A stretch of 64,000 nucleotides of DNA from Symsagittifera roscoffensis (Eukaryota; Xenacoelomorpha; Acoela; Convolutidae): positions 1 through 64,000 of the forward strand of contig NW_026971280.1 in NCBI RefSeq assembly GCF_963678635.1. The letters run 5' to 3'. Position numbers and translations under genes: made by a program. Positions 20,465-30,924 of the stretch are shown one piece after another (position 1 is the stretch's first letter; each line of letters opens with the position of its first letter). Under the pieces are notes generated by a model. The model was not told where the DNA came from. It worked only from the letters and a program-made list of their open reading frames with translations, and did no database searches.

Positions 20465-23400
20465 AGAAAGTCCAGATGATGATGATATTTTCCCCTTTAT
20501 CGTAGATGCAACCACTGATAGAGGACAGCATATATTCTGCAAAAATTTACTCTTAAATTTGTTTGAACCCGGAATCAGTCCATGTAAAACAGAGTTCCCA
20601 GATGTAAAAATCAAAAGACAAATTATCGATCACTATCTAAAAGATATATGTAACCTAACACAACAATACGGAATCTACTCCATAGAATTCAGCTCACCAA
20701 ACCAGAATCACAGTAAATATATAATTCAAACAGACGACCATGATTTAGAATTCTCAAAAGTATTCTCAGATTATATAAAAAGCATCCAATATCATAACTC
20801 ACAAAGAGCAAACTCCATATTCACCAATGAAGTTTTTGCGATAATATATAGTTATATCTCGATATTAGAAAACGAAATCCAGATACCAAATGTCTCACCG
20901 ACAGAAACATCTAAACATATAAGAGTACGACATGAAATCACACTACTCTCTAGTTTTCTAAATATAATTAAAGAAAATTTCACGAAAGATGAAGTTTCAC
21001 AACATACAAAACACGACTTACAAAAAATCTTAGCATGGTTCATAATAGATTATTTCACACATAATATTGATTTAATTTCACAAGCAAGAAAAAATTTTAG
21101 ACCCCAAAACTCAAACGATGATACTGCCATCACAGAACAATCAGACTATGTTTGGGACCCCGAATGGTCTCATCCCGCATCCATAAACTTCCCACAATCA
21201 ATCTCAAGTCAAGCAATAAGTACGATATCTTATGTAAGAGATTATGTACGAGTAATACCATTAACCATTGATGCAACACCATTAAACTATAATACATTTT
21301 TACCCGATATGCAAAATAATAGTTTAAACTCTACAGTCATACACAATGAAAACCTCAATGGAACTAGGAATCTTACTCAACAAGATATCCAGACACCATC
21401 ACACTTCATAAATGAAGAAATCGTACACACAACAACTACACAACAAAGTATTTCACCTATACGTCCAAACTTAACAACACCAAGAAATACAAATCCTTCA
21501 CAAACACAGGTAACATTACAATCAACCGTTAAACCTTCGGTTGCCCCAAAATATTCACACATGGATTACCAAACATACAGACCCATGACAATACCGCCAA
21601 AAACACGCAAAACGTTCACCAGAAACAACTTTGCAGACCATAATTATAATTACACACATCCATCAAAAACAAATTATCAACCACGAAAAAATTTTAGTAA
21701 TTATACAAGATCTCGAAACTGGGATAACCCAATGGCACCACCTAATTCAGTAAATTTCCAAACAAATTTACATCCTCCACAGGATCGTAGTGAAAACTAT
21801 CCATTTTTTCAACAAAATAAAAATAAAAAACAAACATCTTATCAAATGGATTACTTATCCTCAGATGATGATTTCTTACAACCAGATATATTTACACCCT
21901 ATAATCAAGAATATCGTGGACAAGGAATACAGAAACCACATACATATAATAGAATTTTTTCTCCACAACCAATAGATACACAAAACCAACAACCAATTCA
22001 GCAACAAAACCCAATGATTGCAAACTCGTACCAACCAGCAGAAATGCAAAATGAAATACCACTCCCATATTATCTTCAACAACACGAAATAACAAGAAAT
22101 CAACTTTCAAATTTTTCTCAAATGCCAAATGCAGCAGAATCATTACAAATGACGATGAATCCATACCTTATGGGTAAATCATCAATAACATCAAATAAAC
22201 CTTTAATGGTATTCACAGGAACAGACCCTGAATATTCTGTAGAAGACTATTTAAATGCAGTCACAGCAAATTTGATTTTAAATATAGGACCTGAACCAAT
22301 TAATACGCCACTACATCAAAACTGGATACATCGACGCACAGCGTTAATACAAACAACTCTAGATGGCGCAGCCCAAAAATGGTTTTCAGTATTGCCTATA
22401 GAAATAAAATCAAATTGGAAAAGGTTTACACAAGAATTTTCAAAAATGTTTGACTCCGAAAGAAACAAACAACAACAAAGAGTTTTATGTAATGAAATTC
22501 GCAGATTACCAAACGAAACCATCAAGCAATTAGCAGTACGAATCGAAACACTAGTTCGAAAAGCATATTCATTAAATACACATGACTATAAAAACACAAA
22601 GATGACAGAAATCTTAATGATGATCTTAACACCACAATTAAGGAAAATAGCAATAAAAAAGAGAGCATCCCATCCTTCGTCAATTCGAGAACCCGATTTA
22701 GATTTTCGAAAACTAGTAGACAAACTAGAACAAGCAGAAATCACAATGAAACTCGAAGAAACGGAAAATCTGAAATTACAATACGTTAACAGAATTGAAA
22801 CAGCTTCCACAAATATAAACAATATACAGGAATCAGATACAGACCTCGTTGAAAAAATTACTGAAATACTCAATATTTACGAAAAACACTCAAACTTTAA
22901 AGGCAAACCATCTTTCAAAAAATGGTGTAATTATTGCCGACGATACGGACATAGTATTTCTGAATGTAGACAAAAACAGCAAGACAATCAAAATAAACCT
23001 CAAAAATATAAAGAACCAAATAAATCATTCTACCAATACATGAAAAAAGATCAAAATCTACCGAACAAAACAGTCTACAGCAACAACAGTTCAGGAAAAC
23101 CACTCCCGAACAATACAAATTATACAAGAAATCAATCACCATATAACTCAAGTTATAGAGGAAGATCACCAGAACGAAGAAACACGCAAAATTCATCACA
23201 AAATCACTACAATAGACCAAATAGTCGAAATAACTATTCCAGATCAAATTCAAATACACAACGATTTGTTTCTAGATCTAATTCCCAATCAAGAAATAAT
23301 TACTACCCAAACAATCAATCACGAAATTCATCATACAATAGGAATAGAAACTACTCCAATAATCGGAATAGAAGTTATTCAAACAACCGAAACCAGAATT

Positions 23401-26219
23401 ACCCGAACAATCAATCAAGGAATAACTCATATAATAGATCAAACTATAACAGACCAAACAATAATTACCAAAACAGATCGCGAAATAATTCACAAAATCG
23501 ACATTCAAGTTATAATAATCGTTATAGAAATTATTCCCAATCACCACACCGGAATAATAATAACTATAATAATTCTAATAATCGCCACAGAAGTAGTACA
23601 CCTAAACATCAAAGACATATTAATCAAGTACAATCTAATCCAGAAACAACATCAGACCCTCCAGGTATTGATGACACAGTAACTGATACGTTACAACTCA
23701 ATCAAATAAACTGTGGATCATCAGATTCAGAAAGCGATGCAGAAAACACTCTCTCCATCAATATGATAAAAGTCGAAAATGACTATGAACCTGTTATATA
23801 TGAACAACCTTTTTCATCACACATATATGAGAATCAATCAGAACTCCTTCACAATTATTATATTGAACCCGTCCATTCCACACCGACGACACAAAAAACT
23901 AATGAAATTAACACTACAAATCAACCCAATGAGAACGAAAAAACAAAATGCTTGAATACAAATCACATCTATCAAAACATACAAAAAGAACAACCCAAAG
24001 AAAAAATTTGGACAATACCATTTCTTTTAGAAAGTCCAAGAAGCAAAGAATTTCAACCACCAGATCTTGAAATTGATTTTTTAATTGATTCAGGAGCAGA
24101 ATCAAATATAATAAACATTCCCACATGGAATGAAATAAAAACCTTACACCCAAAGCTAACACCTCTTGAAACCTCCAGCAAACTAGCAACAGCACAAGGA
24201 TCAACATTAATAAACTACGGAAAAATTCAATTATTTCTTCTCCCCACAAGAACAATGGAGCAAAACAAAATTTTAACCAAACCATTTAAACAAATATTCC
24301 ATATCACTGATATTAAACACAATATCATTGGAATACCATTTATCTCTAAATATATACCAACAATCAACATCTTGAATAGTAAAATATTAATCAAAGATAA
24401 ATATACAAAAACAAAAGACACATCCCTAACATTTTTTCAAAGATTAAATAAACAACCACCATTCTTTTCAAAATTCTATCCAATATATAACCAACAAAGA
24501 AAACACTTGAAACCACTATCAGGAAACATATACAATTTTTCAATAAAGCAAGTTCACCAATATGATAAAAAACAAAACAAACAAAAATTTTATATGTCAG
24601 ATTTTGAATTCAAACCTATTCATAAATTTTTCAAAATCACAATCTCATCAATAAAATATTTGAAAAACTCGAATTCAGATATTATTTCCTTACATGTATA
24701 CAACAATACACCTTACCAAGTAACATTACTTTTAGGACTTTTAGGCTATTGCGAAACCAACGCTACAATATCACCAATACACGAAAAAGCATATCGTGTA
24801 AATAATATACTCCAATTACTAGATATTTGCCAATCCACAATTCTTAATGAAGAATTATCTATAAATAGTATAATAAGTAACGAAAACAGAAATACGGATT
24901 ATTTCACAAAAACCGCATATTTCAAACCTACATTCAACATAAGTAACTACACAGAGAGTCAACAGAAATTTTTAACAATGTTTAATTTCCAACATTCACA
25001 AATAACACAAGACGAATTTGAAAAACTAGCAAAACAGCTAATTAAATATTCATCAGTCTATGCAACATCCAAATTTGATGTTGGCAAAATCAGCTCATCA
25101 CTACATCTCCCATTAAAACCAGACGCAGTTTTCAAAAAACAAAGAGCAATTAAAGTACCAATTCACTTACACGATAAAGTGAACAGATTACTCGACATTT
25201 TAGAACAATACAACATTATATCACCAGTAAACAAAGAGGAACAACCAAAAGGCAACACATTTATCAACCCTGTTATCATTCTAGCCAAAGGAGAATCATT
25301 AAAAATTGTTCTCGATGCTAGATACCTCAACTCACTAATAGATGAATCAAAGTGTAATTGGCCCATTGAACCAATACAAGTTATTTTAACAAAAATAAAC
25401 GGAAAATACTTTACCACCGCCGATATGAATAGTGCATATAATCAAATGCCATTAGATGAACAATCACGACGCTTAACACAATTTGTTATTGGAAACCAAC
25501 AATACGAATTCAACCGCTTATTCTATGGAATATCCATAGGACCAGCAGCATTTTCAGCTTTTATGAGCAAAATTTTTCGACCACTAATACTCAAGAAAAA
25601 TGCAATCACCTATTTAGACGATGTTTTTATGCAATCACAGACAAAAGAGGAAATGTTCAATGTTTTAGAACAATATCACCAAATACTTCAGAACGAAAAT
25701 CTGAAGGCCGCCCCCGATAAATCACACTTCTTTTTGACAAAAGTTAAATTCTTAGGACATAATATAGAAAGAAAAACAATCACTCCATTGAAATCACGTA
25801 TAGACGCTATTCAAAAACTCCAACCACCAACAAATAAAAAGAAAATCCAAGAATTCCTTGGAATGTTAAACTTTTTAAGCAAATATGTTTATAAAATTCA
25901 ATTATATCTACGACCATTCTATAACATACTTAGACAACAAAATAATTTTGAATGGAATACAGAACATCAAACACGATTTGAAGAAATTAAAAAACTTCTA
26001 ACTGAACAAATTTCAAACACAATTCCAGATTCACATCAACCATTTTATGCAATGTGCGATGCTTCGAACTTTGGCATCGGCGCAGCATTATTACAATCAC
26101 ATAATAGTAAAAATGAACCTCATATCAGCAAATTCTCGATTATTCACTCAAGTAGAGCTACGACTCTCAACTCTAATGAGAGAATGTACAGCCATAATAT
26201 ATACACTAACAGAATATGA
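20439..26219 (+). CDS. Gag-protease-reverse transcriptase polyprotein (1926 codons)
   Basis: A single ORF carries, in order, a long N-terminal region (about residues 1-580) rich in Asn, Gln and Thr; a Ty3-type capsid domain (about 585-785); a CCHC zinc knuckle (C830-x2-C-x4-H-x4-C843); an Asn/Arg/Ser-rich disordered stretch (about 870-1070); an aspartic protease motif DSGA (1217-1220); and reverse transcriptase (about 1555-1780) with YLDD at 1725-1728. RNase H begins with a catalytic-type Asp at 1874. The frame then breaks near 26130 and ends early at 26219. Gag of about 1000 residues is much longer than usual for Ty3/gypsy. No frameshift or stop separates gag from pol. Confidence 0.9.
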   Translation: MSSTHTPGEESPDDDDIFPFIVDATTDRGQHIFCKNLLLNLFEPGISPCKTEFPDVKIKRQIIDHYLKDICNLTQQYGIYSIEFSSPNQNHSKYIIQTDDHDLEFSKVFSDYIKSIQYHNSQRANSIFTNEVFAIIYSYISILENEIQIPNVSPTETSKHIRVRHEITLLSSFLNIIKENFTKDEVSQHTKHDLQKILAWFIIDYFTHNIDLISQARKNFRPQNSNDDTAITEQSDYVWDPEWSHPASINFPQSISSQAISTISYVRDYVRVIPLTIDATPLNYNTFLPDMQNNSLNSTVIHNENLNGTRNLTQQDIQTPSHFINEEIVHTTTTQQSISPIRPNLTTPRNTNPSQTQVTLQSTVKPSVAPKYSHMDYQTYRPMTIPPKTRKTFTRNNFADHNYNYTHPSKTNYQPRKNFSNYTRSRNWDNPMAPPNSVNFQTNLHPPQDRSENYPFFQQNKNKKQTSYQMDYLSSDDDFLQPDIFTPYNQEYRGQGIQKPHTYNRIFSPQPIDTQNQQPIQQQNPMIANSYQPAEMQNEIPLPYYLQQHEITRNQLSNFSQMPNAAESLQMTMNPYLMGKSSITSNKPLMVFTGTDPEYSVEDYLNAVTANLILNIGPEPINTPLHQNWIHRRTALIQTTLDGAAQKWFSVLPIEIKSNWKRFTQEFSKMFDSERNKQQQRVLCNEIRRLPNETIKQLAVRIETLVRKAYSLNTHDYKNTKMTEILMMILTPQLRKIAIKKRASHPSSIREPDLDFRKLVDKLEQAEITMKLEETENLKLQYVNRIETASTNINNIQESDTDLVEKITEILNIYEKHSNFKGKPSFKKWCNYCRRYGHSISECRQKQQDNQNKPQKYKEPNKSFYQYMKKDQNLPNKTVYSNNSSGKPLPNNTNYTRNQSPYNSSYRGRSPERRNTQNSSQNHYNRPNSRNNYSRSNSNTQRFVSRSNSQSRNNYYPNNQSRNSSYNRNRNYSNNRNRSYSNNRNQNYPNNQSRNNSYNRSNYNRPNNNYQNRSRNNSQNRHSSYNNRYRNYSQSPHRNNNNYNNSNNRHRSSTPKHQRHINQVQSNPETTSDPPGIDDTVTDTLQLNQINCGSSDSESDAENTLSINMIKVENDYEPVIYEQPFSSHIYENQSELLHNYYIEPVHSTPTTQKTNEINTTNQPNENEKTKCLNTNHIYQNIQKEQPKEKIWTIPFLLESPRSKEFQPPDLEIDFLIDSGAESNIINIPTWNEIKTLHPKLTPLETSSKLATAQGSTLINYGKIQLFLLPTRTMEQNKILTKPFKQIFHITDIKHNIIGIPFISKYIPTINILNSKILIKDKYTKTKDTSLTFFQRLNKQPPFFSKFYPIYNQQRKHLKPLSGNIYNFSIKQVHQYDKKQNKQKFYMSDFEFKPIHKFFKITISSIKYLKNSNSDIISLHVYNNTPYQVTLLLGLLGYCETNATISPIHEKAYRVNNILQLLDICQSTILNEELSINSIISNENRNTDYFTKTAYFKPTFNISNYTESQQKFLTMFNFQHSQITQDEFEKLAKQLIKYSSVYATSKFDVGKISSSLHLPLKPDAVFKKQRAIKVPIHLHDKVNRLLDILEQYNIISPVNKEEQPKGNTFINPVIILAKGESLKIVLDARYLNSLIDESKCNWPIEPIQVILTKINGKYFTTADMNSAYNQMPLDEQSRRLTQFVIGNQQYEFNRLFYGISIGPAAFSAFMSKIFRPLILKKNAITYLDDVFMQSQTKEEMFNVLEQYHQILQNENLKAAPDKSHFFLTKVKFLGHNIERKTITPLKSRIDAIQKLQPPTNKKKIQEFLGMLNFLSKYVYKIQLYLRPFYNILRQQNNFEWNTEHQTRFEEIKKLLTEQISNTIPDSHQPFYAMCDASNFGIGAALLQSHNSKNEPHISKFSIIHSSRATTLNSNERMYSHNIYTNRI

Positions 26220-28637
26220 ATTTCTGATACTTGGATCAAAACATCCCACAGTTCTATTCACAGACCATAAACCAATCATCTTTCTTTTTACACAAAAGTC
26301 TAATCCAAACCACCGAGTTTATAGATTTCAACTCATTTTAATGAAATTCCCAAACTTACATATAGTTTGGACCGCAGGAAAAAATCTTGCATTACCAGAC
26401 ACCTTAAGTCGAAATACGCCACCTGAATTACTTACACGTAAAACCACAGTCGAAATACCCAAAAACATAAAATTCTACCTTGCAGAAAATGAAACATCAC
26501 CCCGATTGGAATGCAAATATGCAGTAAAACTGACGTTGAACAATCACAAATAAATAATTTACAACATTTCCCACTTTATTTAGATGGTCAAAATAATCAC
26601 TATGAAGTTGATCTACTTGGAACATCAACTTTTAAACCAATCCCATATTCACAATGGATAAAAAATAACACCCAACAAAAAAGAATAAAACAACACCCGC
26701 CTAAAAAAGACCATTTTCCACTAATTGAAAAAGAAAATTTAACTGATAAAATAAAGTTATCAGGACCACAAACAAACGATTCAAAATACACAATAAATCA
26801 AGTTTTTGACCTCCATGACCCACTTGACACAATACCCTTATCTAAATTAGAAATTGAAAACATTTTTCTCCCCCCAACAGAAACAATTACAATTTCAACA
26901 CTGAAACAATATCAAAACCTTGACCCAGTAATTCGACAACTGAAATCATGGCACAAATATAAAACTAAACCTATCAAAGCGGATTCAACTATTCTAGGAA
27001 ACAAAACACTCCTCCGATATTTTCGAAAATTCAATAATACAACAATTAACGAAAACACAGACCTTCTAGAATACAAACTAAATGAATCTACAGTTCCCTG
27101 TCTCCCTTTAAGTATGATTCTTATAGCTTTTAATATTTCACATACACAAAATATTAAAGGACACTCTGGATCAGAAAAAAACATATTCAAATTTTGTACA
27201 AAACTTTTATTTCCCAAATGCACCAATTTGGATAAAAGTACTATGCAATGACTGTATAGTATGTCAACTAAATAAACCTTACCCAAATCAAAAACAAATA
27301 GCCCAAAAACAAGATTTTAAAGGACAAAGTTTGTACTTTAATCATCGTATCTCATTTGATACCAAAGGACCAATTTCACCCTCATCCGAAGGAAACTCCT
27401 ACATTATGGTAATTGTTGACGCATTTACACATTATGTAGCACTTAACCCAGTACCACATTGTAACGCTTATTACGCTTACACAACACTCTATGAACACTG
27501 GATAGCAAAATTCGGACTACCAGAAATTTTAGTTACAGACAACGGTACAGAATTCATAAATAATGAAATCATCACACTATGTCATTTATATAACATTAAA
27601 CACAAACCACGTACATCTCACGCACCTTGGACAAACGGCTTAGTCGAAGGTATGAACCGTTCATTACAAGAATATCTCAGATGTATCATCAATGGAAATG
27701 ATACAAGATATACCGAATGGTCAGCAGATGTAAAACTATTTCCCTTAGCATATAATTCACAAATCACGACAACTTTAGGAATGTCACCATATGAAATGGT
27801 TTTTAACCAAAAGCCACGCAAACCAATAATGTTTACAGCAAACTCTCATAAAAACGCACAAGGTTATTGTCAACCAAATAAAGACTCAATTTGTTATAAC
27901 CTACCATTACATACACACGATGAAGATCATTTTCATCACCCACAAATTCTTAAATTAGCCTCCGGTACACACACCGAATGGATTTTAAACAGAGATAAAA
28001 AACACAATGAAATTTACCAAAAGGTAACAAAAAAGTTGTTACAAAGGCAAAATATTAATGAACAAATAAATTCACGCTTTACACCAGCCTCCGATTTAAA
28101 AATTGGAACATTTGTTTTAATACCCAATTTTAATACTCAAAAAGGAATTTCAAAAAAGTTACAACCCCTTCGTAAAGGACCATACCAAATAATTGCAAAA
28201 CCCACTGATGTCACATATAAAATCACCGACTCAGATAAAAAAGAAATCGTTCAACACCGAAATAACCTATTACCTTATTATCCAAAAGAATACGCCTCCG
28301 CGAACTAACTCAATTATATTCTTTTACAGGTTTAAAAGTTATTCAAAATGACCCACATACGGACAACATAACAAAGGAACAAAATGATATTCACCTCGGA
28401 AATCAAAATACAAAATCAAACACCACAAAAAACAATACAAAAAATCTCGATCAAAATACATCTCAAAAAGAAAGAAAAAATAGAAAAATGACAGAACAAA
28501 TAATACCCCAAGAACAAATCGACAAATCAGAACATAGAGAGTCTTCACGACTTAGAAATCAACCACGTAAAAATTATAAAGTATTCATCCCACAATCTAA
28601 AATATTAAAGAAAGTTGAATTTCAAAAACAACCTTAA
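26133..28637 (+). pseudogene. Rest of pol: RNase H end, integrase, GPY/F module, tail (frameshifted)
   Basis: The reading frame jumps near 26130, 26530, 27172 and 28288. The RNase H end (TDHKP near 26270, then LPDTLSR) is followed by a linker, the integrase zinc-binding region with CNDCIVC, the catalytic core with Asp in FDTKGP, Asp in TDNGTEF and Glu in GLVEGMN, a GPY/F-like module (RKGPYQI), and a basic tail ending at 28637. Copy 2 reads without a break across the 27172 and 28288 sites, so at least those two are lesions of this copy. Three of the four lie in or beside short A runs, so sequencing error is possible. I do not reconstruct the product. Confidence 0.85.
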
Positions 28638-29593
28638 TTCTACATTTAATAATCTTTGCACCTCTGAAACATTTTACACTTTCAATTTTCAAGATAACAT
28701 GCTGACAAACACGCAGCGATTCTAGTTCAAAATTAGCCAATAGGATTCATCCAATCCGTCGCCTTCTATAACTTTAACACAAACCAACTAGACGAAAAAT
28801 ATTAAACTCCAGGCATATCTATAACTATAACTCTACGACCTCCAGGTCAAAAATAAGCAAACCACTCCAACTTGACAACTAAAATAAATATCACAATAAT
28901 ATCATAACCCTCCCTTATCTAATAAACCAAAGATCAACAATATTTCCCCAACTCAGACCTGAAATATCCCCCAAACAAATATGTTAAATTAGCCTAAAGT
29001 AAAAGAACGACCATTTTATTTAGCCTAAAGTATAAAAATCTGAAAAATACCCCAGATCATTTGACAAATGAAAATAAAGACAAAGAAGACCTCCCGATCA
29101 CCATAAAAATTGCCCCCAACAATTTTTTACAAAACTCAACCCACTTGTCAAAAAGCTAATAAATAATCCGACCACACTTGAAAATTGCCCCAAACAACAA
29201 AAAATATTCGACCAAGAGATCATTTCTTAAATGCTCTTCTCTCAATCAGTTACTCAAATACTCATAAATTTTAAACATTTTTTTACAATACTTGAAACCT
29301 TTATAATATTTCTTTTTGATATACTTGAATCTTTTCTAATAACCCTACCACGAAGCCATTTCTTAAATGCTCTTCTATCAAACAGTCACTAAAATTATCA
29401 CAAACCTCAAACAATTTTTTACGATACTTGAAACTTTCATAATATTTCTTTTTGATATCCTTGAATCTTTTCTAATACTCTTAATCATTTTTTGTAATAT
29501 TTTTTTAATTTTCTACACTATATTCGAACTATTTCTCCAACTTTCAAAAACCCTTGATTATATCCACAGGTACGATTTATAAAACTTGTCTAA
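28638..29593. other. Spacer between pol and the small membrane ORF
   Basis: No coding signal except the small ORF that follows. A segment of about 122 bp, starting CATTTCTTAAATGCTCTTCT, is duplicated in tandem at 29221-29342 and 29357-29478. This part is missing from copy 2 (relative gap of about 350 bp). Possible splice-site-like CAGGTACGA lies just before the small ORF in both copies. Confidence 0.55.
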
Positions 29594-29770
29594 ATGATAC
29601 GAACTATTTTCAGTAGAACTGATATTTTTCTACTATTTGTAATTTTCATAACATTTCTATCATCCCTCATTTTGACCATATGCAAATGTATAAAGAAAGC
29701 AATCATCACATTCGCTCTAGCAACAATCCTCCTAATTCTTTTCTTAGAAGAATACTATAATAAACATTAA
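29594..29770 (+). CDS. Small two-segment membrane protein ORF (58 aa)
   Basis: The ORF starts ATG and has two hydrophobic segments: about residues 11-30 (IFLLFVIFITFLSSLILTIC) and 37-51, separated by a short basic loop (KCIKK). Copy 2 carries it at 51719-51871. Over the first 50 codons the proteins are identical, while I count about ten synonymous base changes and no amino-acid change. That pattern is strong evidence for a real protein. Its size and hairpin topology resemble viroporin-like or envelope accessory proteins by form only. In copy 2 a one-base loss ends it after 50 codons. Confidence 0.7.
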   Translation: MIRTIFSRTDIFLLFVIFITFLSSLILTICKCIKKAIITFALATILLILFLEEYYNKH

Positions 29771-29790
29771 CTTTTTCACTAAAAGAATAG

Positions 29791-30924
29791 ACCAAAAAGC
29801 TATCAAAAATTGCTACCCAAAAGTCACAAAGTCAGTCTTCACCGACATCATCCCAAGATAACCCAACAACACCTTCAACTACCCATAATCCTCAAACATC
29901 TACACGAATTTCCTTTCAAGATAACCCATACACTTTTGAAGAACGACACGCTCGTTTATCAGAACCACTAGAACCAGTTCAACGACAAGCACCTCTAAGC
30001 GAACCAACATATAACTTATACCCAACACTACCACAAGAATTAAGTAGAATAAGAAATCCTAGTCAAAACCAAAATACAGTCGAAATAAATAGACAAATTA
30101 TACATCCTCCACGAAACAGAAATTTTCAAACTCCCCGAGTTCATTTTGACATACCTCAATCCCCATCACAAAACGCTCCATAAAAACCCATTGGTACATT
30201 ACCAGAAACCCCTACGCTTCTTTCACAACGTAGCACCTCAAGCCTACCATCAGATTACTTAGGTTCAACACCAACATCTGAACAAATACGTGAAAATCCC
30301 TTTAACCCCCCAAACCAGGCATCACGACTACCATATTGGACAACACATTCATTTACACAAGGTGAATTAAATTTAGTCAATGATCCAATAGATATTTCTA
30401 CGGATACAACAACATCCTCATCACTACCAGAAACATTATCACTACCATCAACACCATCAATAAGCCAGATTTCACCACCACCTTTTAACTTAAATTTTCC
30501 AAATAATCTCGACGCCAGATATCGAGAACAATCATCAACAAATATCCCTTTAAGAATAGATTGGAATACATTTACAGCCCCTCCACCATTATTTGGACAA
30601 CATCTAGAAAGTAATCGCCTTCACAACTGGGCACTTAATAGATTACAATACCGACAAGACATTCACGACGATATCCGTGATCACAATATCCAAATACTCC
30701 AACAAAACAGTTTACAATTAAAGTTTGAAATCACAGTTAAATTAAACAACATTACTCAACATCCCTACCCATTAAACCCACCAAACATAACAGCCCAATC
30801 ACTACCACCACCATTTATAACCACTGAAGTAATATATAAATACGACAGATATACCAAAAAGACAATTGGTTACATCACATTTTATAACCCATACTCAGGA
30901 TTATCATACACATGTATATTCTAA
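29791..30924 (+). pseudogene. ORF3 (377 codons, no Met), one internal stop in copy 1
   Basis: This frame runs from after TAG (29788-29790) to TAA at 30922-30924, overlapping the env start by 13 nt. One TAA (30181-30183) interrupts it; copy 2 has GAA at this codon. The N-terminal half is rich in Pro, Ser and Gln. The C-terminal ~120 residues look globular, with motifs such as LHNWALNRLQYRQDIHDDI and IYKYDRYTKKTIGY. Over the last part of the frame the two copies differ almost only at synonymous positions. No in-frame ATG exists, so it must be expressed by splicing onto an upstream start or by an unusual mechanism. I recognise no family; a matrix-like role next to env is only a guess. Confidence 0.7.

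Noticed and set aside
23266-23682. 138-codon second-frame ORF within gag
   Set aside because: It is a shadow of the Asn/Arg-rich low-complexity part of gag.
26047-26553. Programmed ribosomal frameshift within RNase H
   Set aside because: There are several frame changes at irregular places, two of them absent from copy 2, and frameshift signals are not expected inside RNase H. Decay or sequencing error fits better.
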